From CBDCUC01 sp965222485 (GTDB lineage Bacteria; Pseudomonadota; Alphaproteobacteria; Rhizobiales; Hyphomicrobiaceae): a stretch of DNA of 64,000 bases. Positions 32,626-42,699 of the stretch are shown here, one piece after another. A model generated the notes under the pieces. It was given only the letters and a program-made list of their open reading frames with translations, was not told the DNA's origin and did not search any database. Location: NCBI GenBank assembly GCA_965222485.1, contig CBDCUC010000039.1, positions 186,001-250,000 on the forward strand, written 5' to 3'. Positions within the stretch are counted from its first letter, which is position 1, and the number at the start of each line of letters is the position of its first letter. The translations under genes were made by a program, and so were the position numbers.

Positions 32626-34062
32626 CTATCGCGGCAGTGTCGTCGCGCCCATTAGGTGTTTATCGATTGCGTGCGCAGCTTGCCGGCCTTCACGAATGGC
32701 CCACACGACGAGCGACTGGCCGCGCCGGATATCGCCCGCTGCAAAAATCTTCGACGAGCCGGGCAACTTATAGTCGATCTCGTTCGCATCGAGCCCCTTG
32801 AAACGTCCACGTGCCACTGGCTCCAGTCCGAGTTCATCCAATAGACCGGGCATACGCGGGCCCGAAAAGCCCATGGCCAAAAGCACCAGATCGGCATCAA
32901 GCGACCCTTCGCTACCGGGAACAGGTTGGAGTTTTTCGTCGACGCGCGTGTAATTGAGCTTCTGAATTCTGCCGTCCGACCCCTCAAAGCCGGTGGTCGA
33001 GATTGAGTACTCGACCTTTGCGCCTTCCGCCTGGCTTGTGGAGATCCGCAACTTGAGCGGCCAGTTCGGCCAGCTCAAGGCTTTGTTCTCCTTCTCCGGC
33101 GGCTGCGGCATGATCTCCAGCTGAGTGACAGACTTGGCTCCTTGCCGGAACGACGTCCCAATACAGTCAGAGCCTGTGTCGCCGCCACCGATTACGATGA
33201 CATGCTTGTCCTTTGCCGAGATTTCCTGGATGTCACCTAAGGCCTCGTTGGCGACGCGCCGGTTCTGCTGGGGCAGGAAGTCCATGGCGAAATGGATGCC
33301 ATCAAGATCGCGCCCCGGTGATTTGGCAAAGAAGTCGAAGGGTTCCTCCGAGCCGCCTGTCAGCAATACTGCATCGTATTTTTCTGCAAGCTCCTTACCG
33401 CTGACGTCGCGGCCGACCTCGGTGTTGCAGTGAAACTTAACGCCTTCACGCTCCATCTGGCCGACACGCCGGGCGATAATGGACTTTTCCATCTTGAAGT
33501 CAGGAATGCCATAGACCAGCAATCCGCCCGGGCGCGCGTTGCGCTCATAGACGCTGACATCGTGGCCGGCGCGCGCAAGCTGTTGTGCGGCTGCCAGTCC
33601 GGCCGGACCGGAGCCAACAACCGCCACGGACTTGCCGGTCTTTTTTTCCGGCCGCTGGGGGACGATCCAGCCTTCTTCAAAACCTCTGTCGGCGATCGCG
33701 CATTCGATCGTCTTGATGTTGACCGGCACGTCATCGATGTTGAGCGTGCAGGCAGCTTCGCAGGGCGCCGGACAGACCCGGCCCGTAACTTCCGGAAAGT
33801 TGTTTGTTGTATGCAGATTAACCGCCGCCGTGCGCCAGTCGCCCCGGTATACGAGGTCGTTCCAATCCGGGATCTGGTTATTCACCGGGCAGCCGGTATG
33901 GCAATAGGGAATACCGCAATCCATGCAGCGTGCCGCCTGCTGCTTTGTCTCCCCTTCCGACAGCGGAACGACAAACTCTTTCCAGGATTTGATGCGCTCG
34001 TCGACGGGCTCGTAGGTCCGTTCAACCCGCTCAAATTCCATGAATCCTGTCGGCTTACCCAT
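32626..34062 (-). CDS. gltD: Glutamate synthase (NADPH) small subunit
   Basis: Supplies electrons from NADPH through FAD and Fe-S clusters to GltB. 478 residues: an N-terminal region with two Cys clusters (CMDCGIPYCHTGCPV, CPAPCEAACTL), the FAD loop VAVVGSGPAGLAAAQQLARA and the NADPH loop VIVIGGGDTGSDC. Start ATG 34062 is preceded by AGAAGAG. Second gene of gltB-gltD, 101 bp after gltB. Confidence 0.95.
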   Translation of the reverse strand: MGKPTGFMEFERVERTYEPVDERIKSWKEFVVPLSEGETKQQAARCMDCGIPYCHTGCPVNNQIPDWNDLVYRGDWRTAAVNLHTTNNFPEVTGRVCPAPCEAACTLNIDDVPVNIKTIECAIADRGFEEGWIVPQRPEKKTGKSVAVVGSGPAGLAAAQQLARAGHDVSVYERNARPGGLLVYGIPDFKMEKSIIARRVGQMEREGVKFHCNTEVGRDVSGKELAEKYDAVLLTGGSEEPFDFFAKSPGRDLDGIHFAMDFLPQQNRRVANEALGDIQEISAKDKHVIVIGGGDTGSDCIGTSFRQGAKSVTQLEIMPQPPEKENKALSWPNWPLKLRISTSQAEGAKVEYSISTTGFEGSDGRIQKLNYTRVDEKLQPVPGSEGSLDADLVLLAMGFSGPRMPGLLDELGLEPVARGRFKGLDANEIDYKLPGSSKIFAAGDIRRGQSLVVWAIREGRQAAHAIDKHLMGATTLPR

Positions 34063-34163
34063 CGTGTTCTCTTCTTTGTTTGCTGTCTCGATTAGCTGGC
34101 ACAAATACCACGCAGCGATAACTCTCCATGTTCAAACGGGACGTCGCCCGCCGGACAAATGCT

Positions 34164-37100
34164 TTAGGCCTTGCCCGTCTGAACACCAATCTCTAGAACA
34201 TCAAGTCCAGTTTGATCGGCCGCTTGCGCTTTGGCTATCTCCTCCAGTGCGCGTGCAAATTCGATTGGCATCACCTTGCGGAATTTCGGCAGATACCCAG
34301 CCCAGTCAGCCAAAATCATCTGAGCTTTTTTCGAGTTGGTGTAGTGGGCGTGGCGCGTGATCAGCTGGTGCAGGCGTTCCGCATCCTGGCGCGTCATGTC
34401 TCCCATGACATCAACTAGTCCATGACTGTCAAATTGCCCACCGTTGCTGAGTTTGTCCATGATGTCGGATTCCGCCTTGATGGGCTGGAGGTCGACCATC
34501 GACAGGTTACACTTCTGCTCGAATGTACCGTCTTCATCCAACACATAAGCAATGCCGCCCGACATGCCGGCAGCGAAATTGCGGCCTGTCTGCCCGAGCA
34601 CGACCACAACACCACCTGTCATGTATTCGCAGCCGTGGTCGCCGGTTCCCTCCACAACCGCTACGGCGCCGGAATTGCGCACGCCAAATCGCTCGCCTGC
34701 GATGCCTCGGAAATAACATTCACCTGCAATGGCTCCATAAAGCACGGTATTGCCGACAATCATGCTCTCTTCCGGCACGATCCCGGACAATGAATCCGGC
34801 CGCACAATCAGCTTTCCGCCTGACAGCCCCTTGCCGACGTAATCGTTGCCTTCGCCGATCAGATCAAGCGTAACGCCATTAGCCACCCAAGCGCCGAAGC
34901 TTTGTCCGGCGGTGCCTTTGAGCGTGAACCAAATGGTGTCGTCGGGCAGGCCTGCGTGGCCGTAACGCTTCACCAATTCACCCGACAACATGGTGCCGGC
35001 GGTTCGGTCTGTGTTTCTGACGCCAAGCTCGTGACGAACAGCTTCGCCGCCGTCCAACGCCGGCTTGGCAAGCTCGATGAACTTATTGTCGAGCACCTTC
35101 TCCAAACCGTGGTCTTGGGATTCGCAATGATAAATCGCCACTTCGGCCGCCACTTTAGGCTTATGGAAGAGATTGCTGAAATCGAGCCCGTTCGCTTTCC
35201 AGTGTTCGATGGCGCGCTCTTTGTCGAGCATTTGCGACTGCCCCACCATCTCATCAAACGTTCGCCAGCCCATTTGAGCCATCAGTTCGCGAACTTCTTC
35301 AGCAACATAGAAGAAGTAGTTGATCACGTGCTCTGGTGTGCCCGTGAACTTCGCCCTGAGTTTTTTGTTCTGTGTGGCGATACCGACAGGGCAGGTATTG
35401 AGATGGCATTTGCGCATCATGATGCAACCAGCCGCAATCAATGGCGCGGTTGCAAAACCAAACTCGTCAGCTCCCAGCAGCGCCCCTACGACAACATCGC
35501 GGCCGGTTCTCAAGCCGCCGTCAACCTGTACCGCAATGCGTGAGCGAAGTAGGTTGCCGACAAGTGTCTGGTGCGTCTCAGCAAGCCCGATCTCCCACGG
35601 ACTTCCAGCATGCTTGATGGAGGTGAGTGGGGAAGCGCCGGTACCGCCCTCGTAGCCGGATATCGTGACGTGGTCGGCCCGCGCCTTTGCAACACCAGCA
35701 GCCACCGTTCCCACACCGACCTCGGACACAAGCTTGACGCTGATGTCAGCACGCGGGTTGGTATTCTTCAAGTCGAATATGAGTTGCGCCAGATCTTCAA
35801 TGGAATAGATGTCATGGTGCGGCGGCGGCGAGATCAATCCCACACCGGCCGTTGAGTGGCGCACCTTGGCAATTGTCGCATCGACCTTGTGGCCGGGAAG
35901 CTGTCCGCCCTCGCCAGGCTTTGCACCCTGCGCCATCTTGATTTGTATCATGTCGGAATTGACCAGGTATTCCGTCGTGACACCGAAACGGCCCGAGGCT
36001 ACCTGCTTGATGGCAGAGCGCATCGAGTCGCCGTTTGGCATAGGCTTGAACCGGTCGACTTCTTCGCCGCCTTCCCCGGTATTCGATTTTGCACCCATGC
36101 GGTTCATGGCAATTGCAAGCGTTGTGTGCGCCTCGCGACTGATGGAGCCAAAGCTCATGGCTCCAGTGGCAAAACGTTTGACGATCTCACTTGCCGGTTC
36201 AACATCGTCGATCGCAACTGATTTGCGCCCGGTTTCTTCGGCCGACTTGATGCGAAACAGGCCGCGCATCGTCATCAACTGTTCCGCTTGCGCATTCACG
36301 GCATCAGCAAATTCGCGGTATTTGTCTGGCAGGTTGCCGCGTACCGCATGTTGAAGGCTGGCAACGACGTTAGGGCGCCAGACATGTGCCTCCCCACGAA
36401 TGCGGAATGCATAGTCGCCGCCAACTTCAAGCGCATTGGCCAAAACCGGCGAGTTCCCGAATGCCCGCGTGTGCCGTTCAACCGTTTCACGCGCGACTTC
36501 TTTCAGGCCAACGCCTTCAACCTGAGTGTGTGTCCCGGTGAAGTAGCGTTCTACGAATGATGAGCGCAGGCCCACTGCGTCGAAAATCTGCGCGCCGCAA
36601 TAGGACTGATAGGTCGAGATGCCCATCTTCGCCATAACCTTGAGAATGGCTTTGCCGGCGGCCTTGATATAGCGCACCTTTGCTTCTTCGGCCGTGACCT
36701 CTCCGTCCAGCGTTTCGGAAATTTGTGCAAGCGTTTCGAAGGCAAGATATGGGTTGATGGCCTCCGCTCCGTAGCCCGCGAGTGTACAGAACTGGTGGAT
36801 TTCGTGTGCTTCGCCTGTCTCCACAACGAGACCAACACGTGTGCGCAGGCCCTGCCGGATCAAATGGTGGTGGACCGCGCTCGTGGCCAGCAACGCAGGT
36901 ACGGGAATGCGGTCAGGACCTGTCGCTCTGTCGGACAGGATGATGATGTTGTATTCGCCGGAGCACACCGCCTCTTCGGCTTCCGCGCAAATCGTATCGA
37001 CCGCATGGCCGACACCGTCTTCGCCTGCATCGGCTGAAAAGGTTATGTCGATGGTGACGGACGAGAAGTGATTGTCCTTGACCTCGCCGATCTGGCGCAC

Positions 37101-38882
37101 GCGCTCCAAATCCTCATTCGTGAGGATGGGTTGATAGACTTCAAGCCGCTTTTGCTTCGATGTGCCTTCAAGATCCAGGATGTTGGGCCGCGGACCGATG
37201 AAAGACACCAAGCTCATCACCAGTTCTTCACGAATGGAGTCGATTGGCGGGTTCGTGACCTGCGCAAAGTTCTGTTTGAAGTAGGTGTGCAAGAGCTTTG
37301 ACTTTGACGACAGCGCTGAAATCGGCGTGTCGTTGCCCATAGAGCCGATGCCTTCCTGACCTGTAGCTGCCATGGGCGTCATCAGAAACTTCAGGCTTTC
37401 CTGCGTATATCCGAATGCCTGCTGCAGATCGAGCAGCGCAACATTCGACCGCTTGGCGGGCGCAGGCCGGGCCAATGGCAAGTCGGATACGACGATCTGC
37501 GAACTTTTCAGCCAGCTTTCATAAGGGTGACTGCTTGCGATTTCCGCTTTCAGCTCTTCATCGGAAATAATGCGGCCCTGCTCCAGATCGATGAGCAACA
37601 TCTTGCCCGGCTGCAGGCGCCACTTCTGCACGATGTTTGCTTCGTCAACCGGCAGCACACCGGACTCTGACGACATGATCACAACATCATCTTTGGTGAC
37701 GAGATAACGCGCCGGCCGCAATCCATTCCGGTCGAGCGTTGCACCGATCTGGCGACCGTCGGTAAATGCCATTGCCGCAGGCCCATCCCACGGCTCCATG
37801 AGAGCTGCGTGATACTCGTAAAAGGCGCGCCGTTGCTGATCCATCAACGGGTTTCCAGCCCAAGCCTCAGGTATCAACATCATCGCCGCATGCGACAGCG
37901 AATAACCGCCTGCTGTCAGGAACTCCAACGCATTGTCGAAGCACGCAGTATCAGATTGTCCCTCGTACGAAATCGGCCACAACTTTGAGATGTCCTCTCC
38001 AAACAAAGGAGAAGACACTGAAGCCTGCCGCGCTGCCATCCAGTTGACGTTGCCGCGCAGGGTATTGATCTCGCCGTTGTGCGCCACCATGCGGTAGGGG
38101 TGCGCAAGCTTCCATGACGGGAAGGTGTTGGTGGAAAACCGCTGATGCACCAATGCCAGAGCGGATGAAAAGCGCGGGTCCGAAAGGTCCTTGTAATAGG
38201 CCTTAACCTGATAGGACAGGAACATGCCCTTATAAACGAGCGTGCGCGTCGACAGCGATACTGGATAGTGTCCTATATCGCGGCCCTTGTAGGCTTTGTG
38301 GATGGCGCTCGAAACGCGCTTACGGGCAATGTAAAGGCGGCGTTCGAACGATGCTTGGTCTCCGGCCAGATCACCACGGCCAACAAAAATTTGCCGGTGG
38401 AACGGTTCCGTTGCTTTGACCATTTCCGACAACGAGGAGTTATCGACGGGTACGGTGCGCCAACCGATGAGGTTGAGACCTTCTTCTTTCAGCACACGTG
38501 CCCACACACGCTCGCAATGTTCGCGCAGACGCGCGTCTGTTGGCATGAACACGTGACCAGCCGCATAGTTACCTGGCTCCGGTAGCGTAAAGCCCAGCAC
38601 CTGGCACTCCTGCGCCAAAAATGCATGCGGGATCTGCACGAGAATTCCGCCGCCATCGCCTGCAAGCGGATCGGCACCGACCGCCCCGCGATGTTCCAGA
38701 TTCGCCAAGATCTCCAGCGCATCCTCAACGATACGGTGCGATTTGCGACCCTTCATGTCGGCGATGAAGCCAACGCCGCAAGCGTCAAACTCGCGCTGAG
38801 GGTCGAACAGTCCTTCACGCTTGGGCCGCACTACACTTGTTTTGCGTTGTGCAGTGGGAAGCTCAGGTGGCGTGGTCTTCAT
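34164..38882 (-). CDS. gltB: Glutamate synthase (NADPH) large subunit
   Basis: Converts glutamine and 2-oxoglutarate to two glutamates in the GS-GOGAT route of ammonium assimilation. 1572 residues in the usual order: class II glutamine amidotransferase domain that starts, after a processed propeptide of about 35 residues, at Cys in REFDACGVGF; central domain; FMN-binding TIM barrel (ISGYEGGTGASPLTSIKHAG, then GLRTGRDVVVGALLGADEFG); the 3Fe-4S cysteines in CIMMRKCHLNTCPVGIATQ; and the C-terminal beta-helix (GSS-like repeats to residue 1480). In-frame upstream start at 38924 lacks homology. It makes the product of the nitrate genes at 57-64 kb usable. Confidence 0.96.
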   Translation of the reverse strand: MKTTPPELPTAQRKTSVVRPKREGLFDPQREFDACGVGFIADMKGRKSHRIVEDALEILANLEHRGAVGADPLAGDGGGILVQIPHAFLAQECQVLGFTLPEPGNYAAGHVFMPTDARLREHCERVWARVLKEEGLNLIGWRTVPVDNSSLSEMVKATEPFHRQIFVGRGDLAGDQASFERRLYIARKRVSSAIHKAYKGRDIGHYPVSLSTRTLVYKGMFLSYQVKAYYKDLSDPRFSSALALVHQRFSTNTFPSWKLAHPYRMVAHNGEINTLRGNVNWMAARQASVSSPLFGEDISKLWPISYEGQSDTACFDNALEFLTAGGYSLSHAAMMLIPEAWAGNPLMDQQRRAFYEYHAALMEPWDGPAAMAFTDGRQIGATLDRNGLRPARYLVTKDDVVIMSSESGVLPVDEANIVQKWRLQPGKMLLIDLEQGRIISDEELKAEIASSHPYESWLKSSQIVVSDLPLARPAPAKRSNVALLDLQQAFGYTQESLKFLMTPMAATGQEGIGSMGNDTPISALSSKSKLLHTYFKQNFAQVTNPPIDSIREELVMSLVSFIGPRPNILDLEGTSKQKRLEVYQPILTNEDLERVRQIGEVKDNHFSSVTIDITFSADAGEDGVGHAVDTICAEAEEAVCSGEYNIIILSDRATGPDRIPVPALLATSAVHHHLIRQGLRTRVGLVVETGEAHEIHQFCTLAGYGAEAINPYLAFETLAQISETLDGEVTAEEAKVRYIKAAGKAILKVMAKMGISTYQSYCGAQIFDAVGLRSSFVERYFTGTHTQVEGVGLKEVARETVERHTRAFGNSPVLANALEVGGDYAFRIRGEAHVWRPNVVASLQHAVRGNLPDKYREFADAVNAQAEQLMTMRGLFRIKSAEETGRKSVAIDDVEPASEIVKRFATGAMSFGSISREAHTTLAIAMNRMGAKSNTGEGGEEVDRFKPMPNGDSMRSAIKQVASGRFGVTTEYLVNSDMIQIKMAQGAKPGEGGQLPGHKVDATIAKVRHSTAGVGLISPPPHHDIYSIEDLAQLIFDLKNTNPRADISVKLVSEVGVGTVAAGVAKARADHVTISGYEGGTGASPLTSIKHAGSPWEIGLAETHQTLVGNLLRSRIAVQVDGGLRTGRDVVVGALLGADEFGFATAPLIAAGCIMMRKCHLNTCPVGIATQNKKLRAKFTGTPEHVINYFFYVAEEVRELMAQMGWRTFDEMVGQSQMLDKERAIEHWKANGLDFSNLFHKPKVAAEVAIYHCESQDHGLEKVLDNKFIELAKPALDGGEAVRHELGVRNTDRTAGTMLSGELVKRYGHAGLPDDTIWFTLKGTAGQSFGAWVANGVTLDLIGEGNDYVGKGLSGGKLIVRPDSLSGIVPEESMIVGNTVLYGAIAGECYFRGIAGERFGVRNSGAVAVVEGTGDHGCEYMTGGVVVVLGQTGRNFAAGMSGGIAYVLDEDGTFEQKCNLSMVDLQPIKAESDIMDKLSNGGQFDSHGLVDVMGDMTRQDAERLHQLITRHAHYTNSKKAQMILADWAGYLPKFRKVMPIEFARALEEIAKAQAADQTGLDVLEIGVQTGKA

Positions 38883-39343
38883 GTTCTGTCCCTTGGTCGT
38901 CGAATAAGTTCGAGATGTATGCAAGTGGTTGCCGGGCGGCTGTCACAAATGCACGGCACCGAGTGCAACGCGTTCCATTTGATCTGGGCAGTGCAAGTAT
39001 AAAGGAGGCGAAACAAAACGTGCCTCTGCCCCTAAATTCGCCCAACCACCAACTCTAGAGGGCTTCTGGGATCGGGCGCCGGTGGCAGGCGCATAGTGTC
39101 AGTGCCAAGCCGCCCAAACCTATACAGAAGCTCGCGCGCTCGCGCCCAATTAGATTTATGAAGCCACAATCGAGGCAACGAGCGCATTCCCTCCCGCGAG
39201 AAAATACTGAGAAATCACCTTAGACGTCTCAGAGTTGGATCAATTCTTTAGCCCGGCCGACTTATCAATCGGCGGTCATAAAGGACAGGATTACTGACCT
39301 TTTGAGCCGCATTTTGCAGATTTCGTCTGGCGACACAAGCCAT

Positions 39344-39365
39344 AAAAAAGCCCGGTTGGACGGGC
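39344..39365 (-). terminator. Intrinsic terminator candidate 2
   Basis: On the minus strand GCCCG-TCCAAC-CGGGC is followed by six T. It lies 90 bp beyond the Hsp20 terminator and before gltB, so it may end read-through or a separate small transcript. Confidence 0.55.
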
Positions 39366-39445
39366 CAGGCGGGGCGGGCAGCCAATGGCGGCACGCCTTA
39401 GCAACCGCACAAAGCCAATTCGGACTTTAAGGCCATCGCGAATGG

Positions 39446-39478
39446 CAACAAAAAATGAGGCCCGTTGCCGGGCCTCAT
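39446..39478 (-). terminator. Intrinsic terminator of the Hsp20 gene
   Basis: Minus strand ATGAGGCCCG pairs with CGGGCCTCAT around a four-base loop and is followed by TTTTTT, 42 bp after the hsp20 stop. Ten uninterrupted pairs make it strong. Confidence 0.88.
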
Positions 39479-39519
39479 TAGCAAGTCTGGGGAGTTAAGA
39501 TGTCTTGATCAGCGGATCA

Positions 39520-39966
39520 TCAGACGTCGACCTCAATTTGCTTCGGCGAGCCTGCCTTGATCTCAATCTGCCGCGGCTTCATCCGCTCAGGAAGATTGCG
39601 CTCCAGATCGATGTGCAGCAGCCCGTCTTTCAGGTCGGCTCCCGTCACTTCAACATGATCGGCAAGCTGGAACCGGCGTGCAAAACTGCGCGTTGCGATC
39701 CCTCTATGCATGTACTGCTTTTCGGCCTCTTCAACGGCCTTTTCACTCGTAACGTTGAGTGTCTGCTCTCTGACCTCGATATTGATCTCATCGCGCGTGA
39801 ATCCGGCTACCGCCATCGTAATCCGGTACTTGTTTTCATCGAGACGTTCGATGTTGTAGGGCGGGTACCCGTTATCGTCAGCGCCGGCGACCTGGTCGAG
39901 CAGCTTGAAAAGTCGGTCGAATCCGACTGTTGAGCGGTAAAGTGGAGCAAAATCTGTGTGTCGCAT
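39520..39966 (-). CDS. Small heat shock protein Hsp20 (IbpA-like)
   Basis: ATP-independent holdase of 148 residues. It starts MRHTDFAPLYRSTVGFDRLF as IbpA homologues do, has the alpha-crystallin domain (YRITMAVAGFTRDEINIEVR, to LERNLPERMKPRQIEI) and a short C-terminal tail with the I-x-I-like PKQIEVDV. GGAGAA stands seven bases before ATG 39966. The leader carries a ROSE-like signature, so heat control at the translation level is likely. Confidence 0.92.
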   Translation of the reverse strand: MRHTDFAPLYRSTVGFDRLFKLLDQVAGADDNGYPPYNIERLDENKYRITMAVAGFTRDEINIEVREQTLNVTSEKAVEEAEKQYMHRGIATRSFARRFQLADHVEVTGADLKDGLLHIDLERNLPERMKPRQIEIKAGSPKQIEVDV

Positions 39967-40045
39967 GACAAGTTCTCCATTGAGCAACATGTTGTCGTGT
40001 GCCTGCCCCGGCTAGTCGGCGGGAAGGGCCTGGACTTGCGAATGT
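39967..40045 (-). promoter_or_regulatory. Candidate ROSE-type RNA thermometer in the Hsp20 leader
   Basis: Just before the start, the minus strand reads TTGCTCAATGGAGAACTTG. TTGCT can pair imperfectly with the GGAGAA ribosome binding site, leaving the G unpaired, as in the UYGCU hairpin of ROSE elements. Upstream is a GC hairpin around GCCGACTAGCCGGGGC. ROSE elements are widespread before rhizobial hsp20 genes; the assignment here is by motif and context only. Confidence 0.5.
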
Positions 40046-40285
40046 CTTTGGCACCCCGACGACCCCGAAAAGGCCAGGCGGTGAAGGCGCGTACCCGGCT
40101 ATCGGCATACGCGTACTGTTCTATGTAGGGCAGGTCCGCAATGCTTCAAGAGGTGGCGCAGCCCGCCATCCAGCCGTTATTAAATTCCCCGGTGGACAGC
40201 CACGCCGAACTGCTGTTCATCTCATTGGGTCCAGGCTGGCGCGACGGGCAAACCGGCGGCCATTTGGCATTATTGAGAGGGCACA

Positions 40286-41245
40286 ATGGAACTGCTGTCG
40301 TTGGCCAAAAACCCTGTGCCGAGCGGCCCAGTTGTTGGCATGCTGCCTGGTTATGATGGCCGGCCGCTAAGGTATGCGCACTGGTCCGCGACGCGCGGCC
40401 CCCGCAGAGGCACCATCTGCCTGTTCCAGGGGCGTGCCGAATTCATTGAGAAATACTTCGAAACCATCGCCGACCTGCGCAGGCGAGGATTTGCTGTGGC
40501 CACGCTCGACTGGAGGGGGCAGGGCGGCTCCTACCGTGCACTCGACAACCCGCGCAAGGGCCACATCACAAGTTTCACCGAGTACGACCGTGATCTTGTG
40601 CGATTTATGAAGGATGTGGTGTTGCCCGATTGCCCACCGCCCTATTACGCGTTAGCCCACTCGATGGGCGGAAATATTCTATTGCGCAATGCAAGCCTGC
40701 CTGGTTCGTGGTTCGAACGCTTGATTTTGACCGGGCCTTTGCTCGAAATCCATCCTAATTCCTTAGGCTATCCCCGTCCCGTTGCGCGAATTTATTCCGA
40801 GGTCGGCTGCCTCATCGGTTTCGCGAAGTCCTATGTCTATGGCGGCATAGATGCGCCCGAGAAGGAAGAAACCTTCGATGCCAATGTGCTCACGTCGGAC
40901 CGGGAGCGTTGGTCGCGCAACAATGCGGTATTGGAGGTCGCGCCGGAACTGGGCCTGGGATATCCGACAATCGGCTGGCTTCGCAGCGCGCTTCGCTCGT
41001 GTGCGCAAATTTCAACACGTGCCTATGCGCGGCGTCTCAAGGTTCCTGTCTTATTATTTTCCGCCGCAGAAGACGAAGTCGTATCGACGCGTAAGATCGA
41101 GGAATTCGCCATCGACATCAAGCTTTCAAGCCACATTATGATCCCAGGCGCCCGCCATGAAATTTTGCATGAGAACGACGGAGTGCGCCAAAGGTTTTGG
41201 GCAGCATTTGACGCCTATCTCGGGGTCAATAACTCGGATCAATGA
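40286..41245 (+). CDS. Alpha/beta hydrolase (lysophospholipase-like)
   Basis: 319 residues of alpha/beta hydrolase fold. The nucleophile elbow AHSMGG carries the Ser; Asp is in AAEDEVVS, and His in GARHEILHE. The N-terminal GTICLFQGRAEFIEKYFETI and TLDWRGQGGS are typical of the PldB/monoglyceride lipase group, so a lysophospholipid or monoacylglycerol substrate is likely. No signal peptide. GAGAGGG precedes the ATG. Confidence 0.88.
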   Translation: MELLSLAKNPVPSGPVVGMLPGYDGRPLRYAHWSATRGPRRGTICLFQGRAEFIEKYFETIADLRRRGFAVATLDWRGQGGSYRALDNPRKGHITSFTEYDRDLVRFMKDVVLPDCPPPYYALAHSMGGNILLRNASLPGSWFERLILTGPLLEIHPNSLGYPRPVARIYSEVGCLIGFAKSYVYGGIDAPEKEETFDANVLTSDRERWSRNNAVLEVAPELGLGYPTIGWLRSALRSCAQISTRAYARRLKVPVLLFSAAEDEVVSTRKIEEFAIDIKLSSHIMIPGARHEILHENDGVRQRFWAAFDAYLGVNNSDQ

Positions 41246-41293
41246 AGAGCTTGTGCTCGGCCGGGGACAGAACCACCCCGAAATAACAGCCTC

Positions 41294-42115
41294 TTAGTTC
41301 AAAAGCTTCAGCAGCTCGTCATGTAAGCGAGGATCACCGCTAGCGACGATGCGTCCACCATCGGTAGCAGACTTGCCGGTCCACGTGCTGACACGCCCGC
41401 CGGCCCGTTCAATAATCGGTATCAGCGCGGCAATATCATAAGATTTCAGTCCGGCTTCAATCACGACGTCGATCATTCCGGCTGCCAGCATGCAGTACTG
41501 ATAGCAATCTCCACCATAACGCGTCATTTGTGCGCGGGCTTTGATGTCGCCGAAGCCGTCCTGCTCCAGACCTGGCTCAAAAAGACCCGGATGTGTCGTT
41601 GAAGCGATTGCGTTTTCCAAGCCAGCGCATTCGCGGGTCTTGAGCTGATACTCCCGCCCGGACGCATCGCTGTGGTGCGACGCTGTTCGAGACGACCAGA
41701 ACCGTTCGCCGGTGAATGGTTGGTCCATAACGCCCAGGACCGGGGTCTTGTTGCCCAAAAGCCCGATGAGTGTGCCCCAGGTTGGGTATCCCATTATGAA
41801 GGAGCGGGTCCCGTCGATCGGATCGACAACCCAGACCATGTCCGCGTCGCCCCTGTGGGCACCGAACTCTTCGCCCAGGATGCCGTGCGCTGGCCAACGT
41901 TTGGAAACAGCAGCAACAATGGCTTGTTCCGCAGCCTTGTCAGCTGCTGTCACCGGGTCGAAATCACCGCAATTTCCCTTGTTTTCCACAGAAATAGAAC
42001 GGCGGAAAAAGGGGAGAATGGCTTGGCCTGACAAGTCAGCTACGTCGTTGGCGAATGCTAGCAGTTCATCAAATTGCGGCTGCGCCATCTGCTCCGCATC
42101 AAAACTCTGGCTCAC
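41294..42115 (-). CDS. hisN: Inositol monophosphatase-family phosphatase, probably histidinol-phosphatase
   Basis: 273 residues from GTG 42115. Metal-site motifs of the family are complete: ILGEEFG, VWVVDPIDGTRSFIMGYPTW and SYDIAALIPIIERAGG. The subgroup resembles HisN, the histidinol-phosphate phosphatase used by actinobacteria and many alphaproteobacteria in place of HisB-N. Fructose-1,6- or inositol-phosphate activity cannot be excluded. It is followed on the other strand by N-formylglutamate amidohydrolase and the sRNA pair. Confidence 0.82.
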   Translation of the reverse strand: MSQSFDAEQMAQPQFDELLAFANDVADLSGQAILPFFRRSISVENKGNCGDFDPVTAADKAAEQAIVAAVSKRWPAHGILGEEFGAHRGDADMVWVVDPIDGTRSFIMGYPTWGTLIGLLGNKTPVLGVMDQPFTGERFWSSRTASHHSDASGREYQLKTRECAGLENAIASTTHPGLFEPGLEQDGFGDIKARAQMTRYGGDCYQYCMLAAGMIDVVIEAGLKSYDIAALIPIIERAGGRVSTWTGKSATDGGRIVASGDPRLHDELLKLLN

Positions 42116-42289
42116 CAGGACAACCCCTGCTGGATCAAGGGCTTCGTGTGGTTAGCGCAGGTCATGCCGCTAGTCGGCCCAAGCAATGTTTCGGCCAAGT
42201 ACGCGCCCAAGTCGATCGAAGTATTTCTGCAAAGGAAGTAAGAAGGGGTGTGTGACATTTAGGCCCCGTACCGTGATGAACAAATAGTT

Positions 42290-42319
42290 TTGCGTCGGCC
42301 GCACATTGCCGATTATGGC
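42290..42319 (+). promoter_or_regulatory. Predicted promoter of sRNA 1
   Basis: TTGCGT (42290-42295) and TTATGG/TATGGC (42313-42319) with a 17-18 base spacer, placing the start near 42325, about 112 bases before the terminator. Confidence 0.45.
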
Positions 42320-42324
42320 GAATA

Positions 42325-42438
42325 CGAGCATCTTAGCAACTGCGGCATCCGTGATGACCCATTAGGGGTGCCGCAGCCCACTCAGGGCGTTTCCTCCCTA
42401 GACTTGGGCCGTTCGTAATTGACGGACGGCCTCTTTTT
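42325..42438 (+). ncRNA. AbcR-like (alpha-r15) small RNA, copy 1
   Basis: About 112 nt. A 5' hairpin (CTGCGGCATCC with GGGGTGCCGCAG), a single-stranded CU-rich stretch TTTCCTCCCTAG, and a terminator GGCCGTTCGT/ACGGACGGCC followed by TCTTTTT (42407-42438). The CUCCC stretch fits the anti-Shine-Dalgarno-like motif by which AbcR RNAs repress transporter mRNAs with Hfq. A second copy sharing 30 identical bases follows 350 bp later on the same strand, as AbcR1/AbcR2 pairs do in rhizobia. The 5' end is inferred. Confidence 0.72.
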
Positions 42439-42699
42439 CATAAAAATCAATTGGTTATAAGCGCTGGGCTAGGCGGATGAACACATCGCCGGACAGAGCT
42501 CACAACTGCCGACATGACGTTCTTCGGCGGTATCTAATATCTGACGCACGTCTGGTTGGCACCCGGTCAGTTGTACGATTTTCCAAGTCGACGCGCAGAT
42601 CAGCCGGATGTAACACATCGTTGATCAATTCAGCGCCGGGACACACAAATATTGCACCAATTGGCGGTTGATTTTTGTGCGCTGCAATGCCAATGTTGC

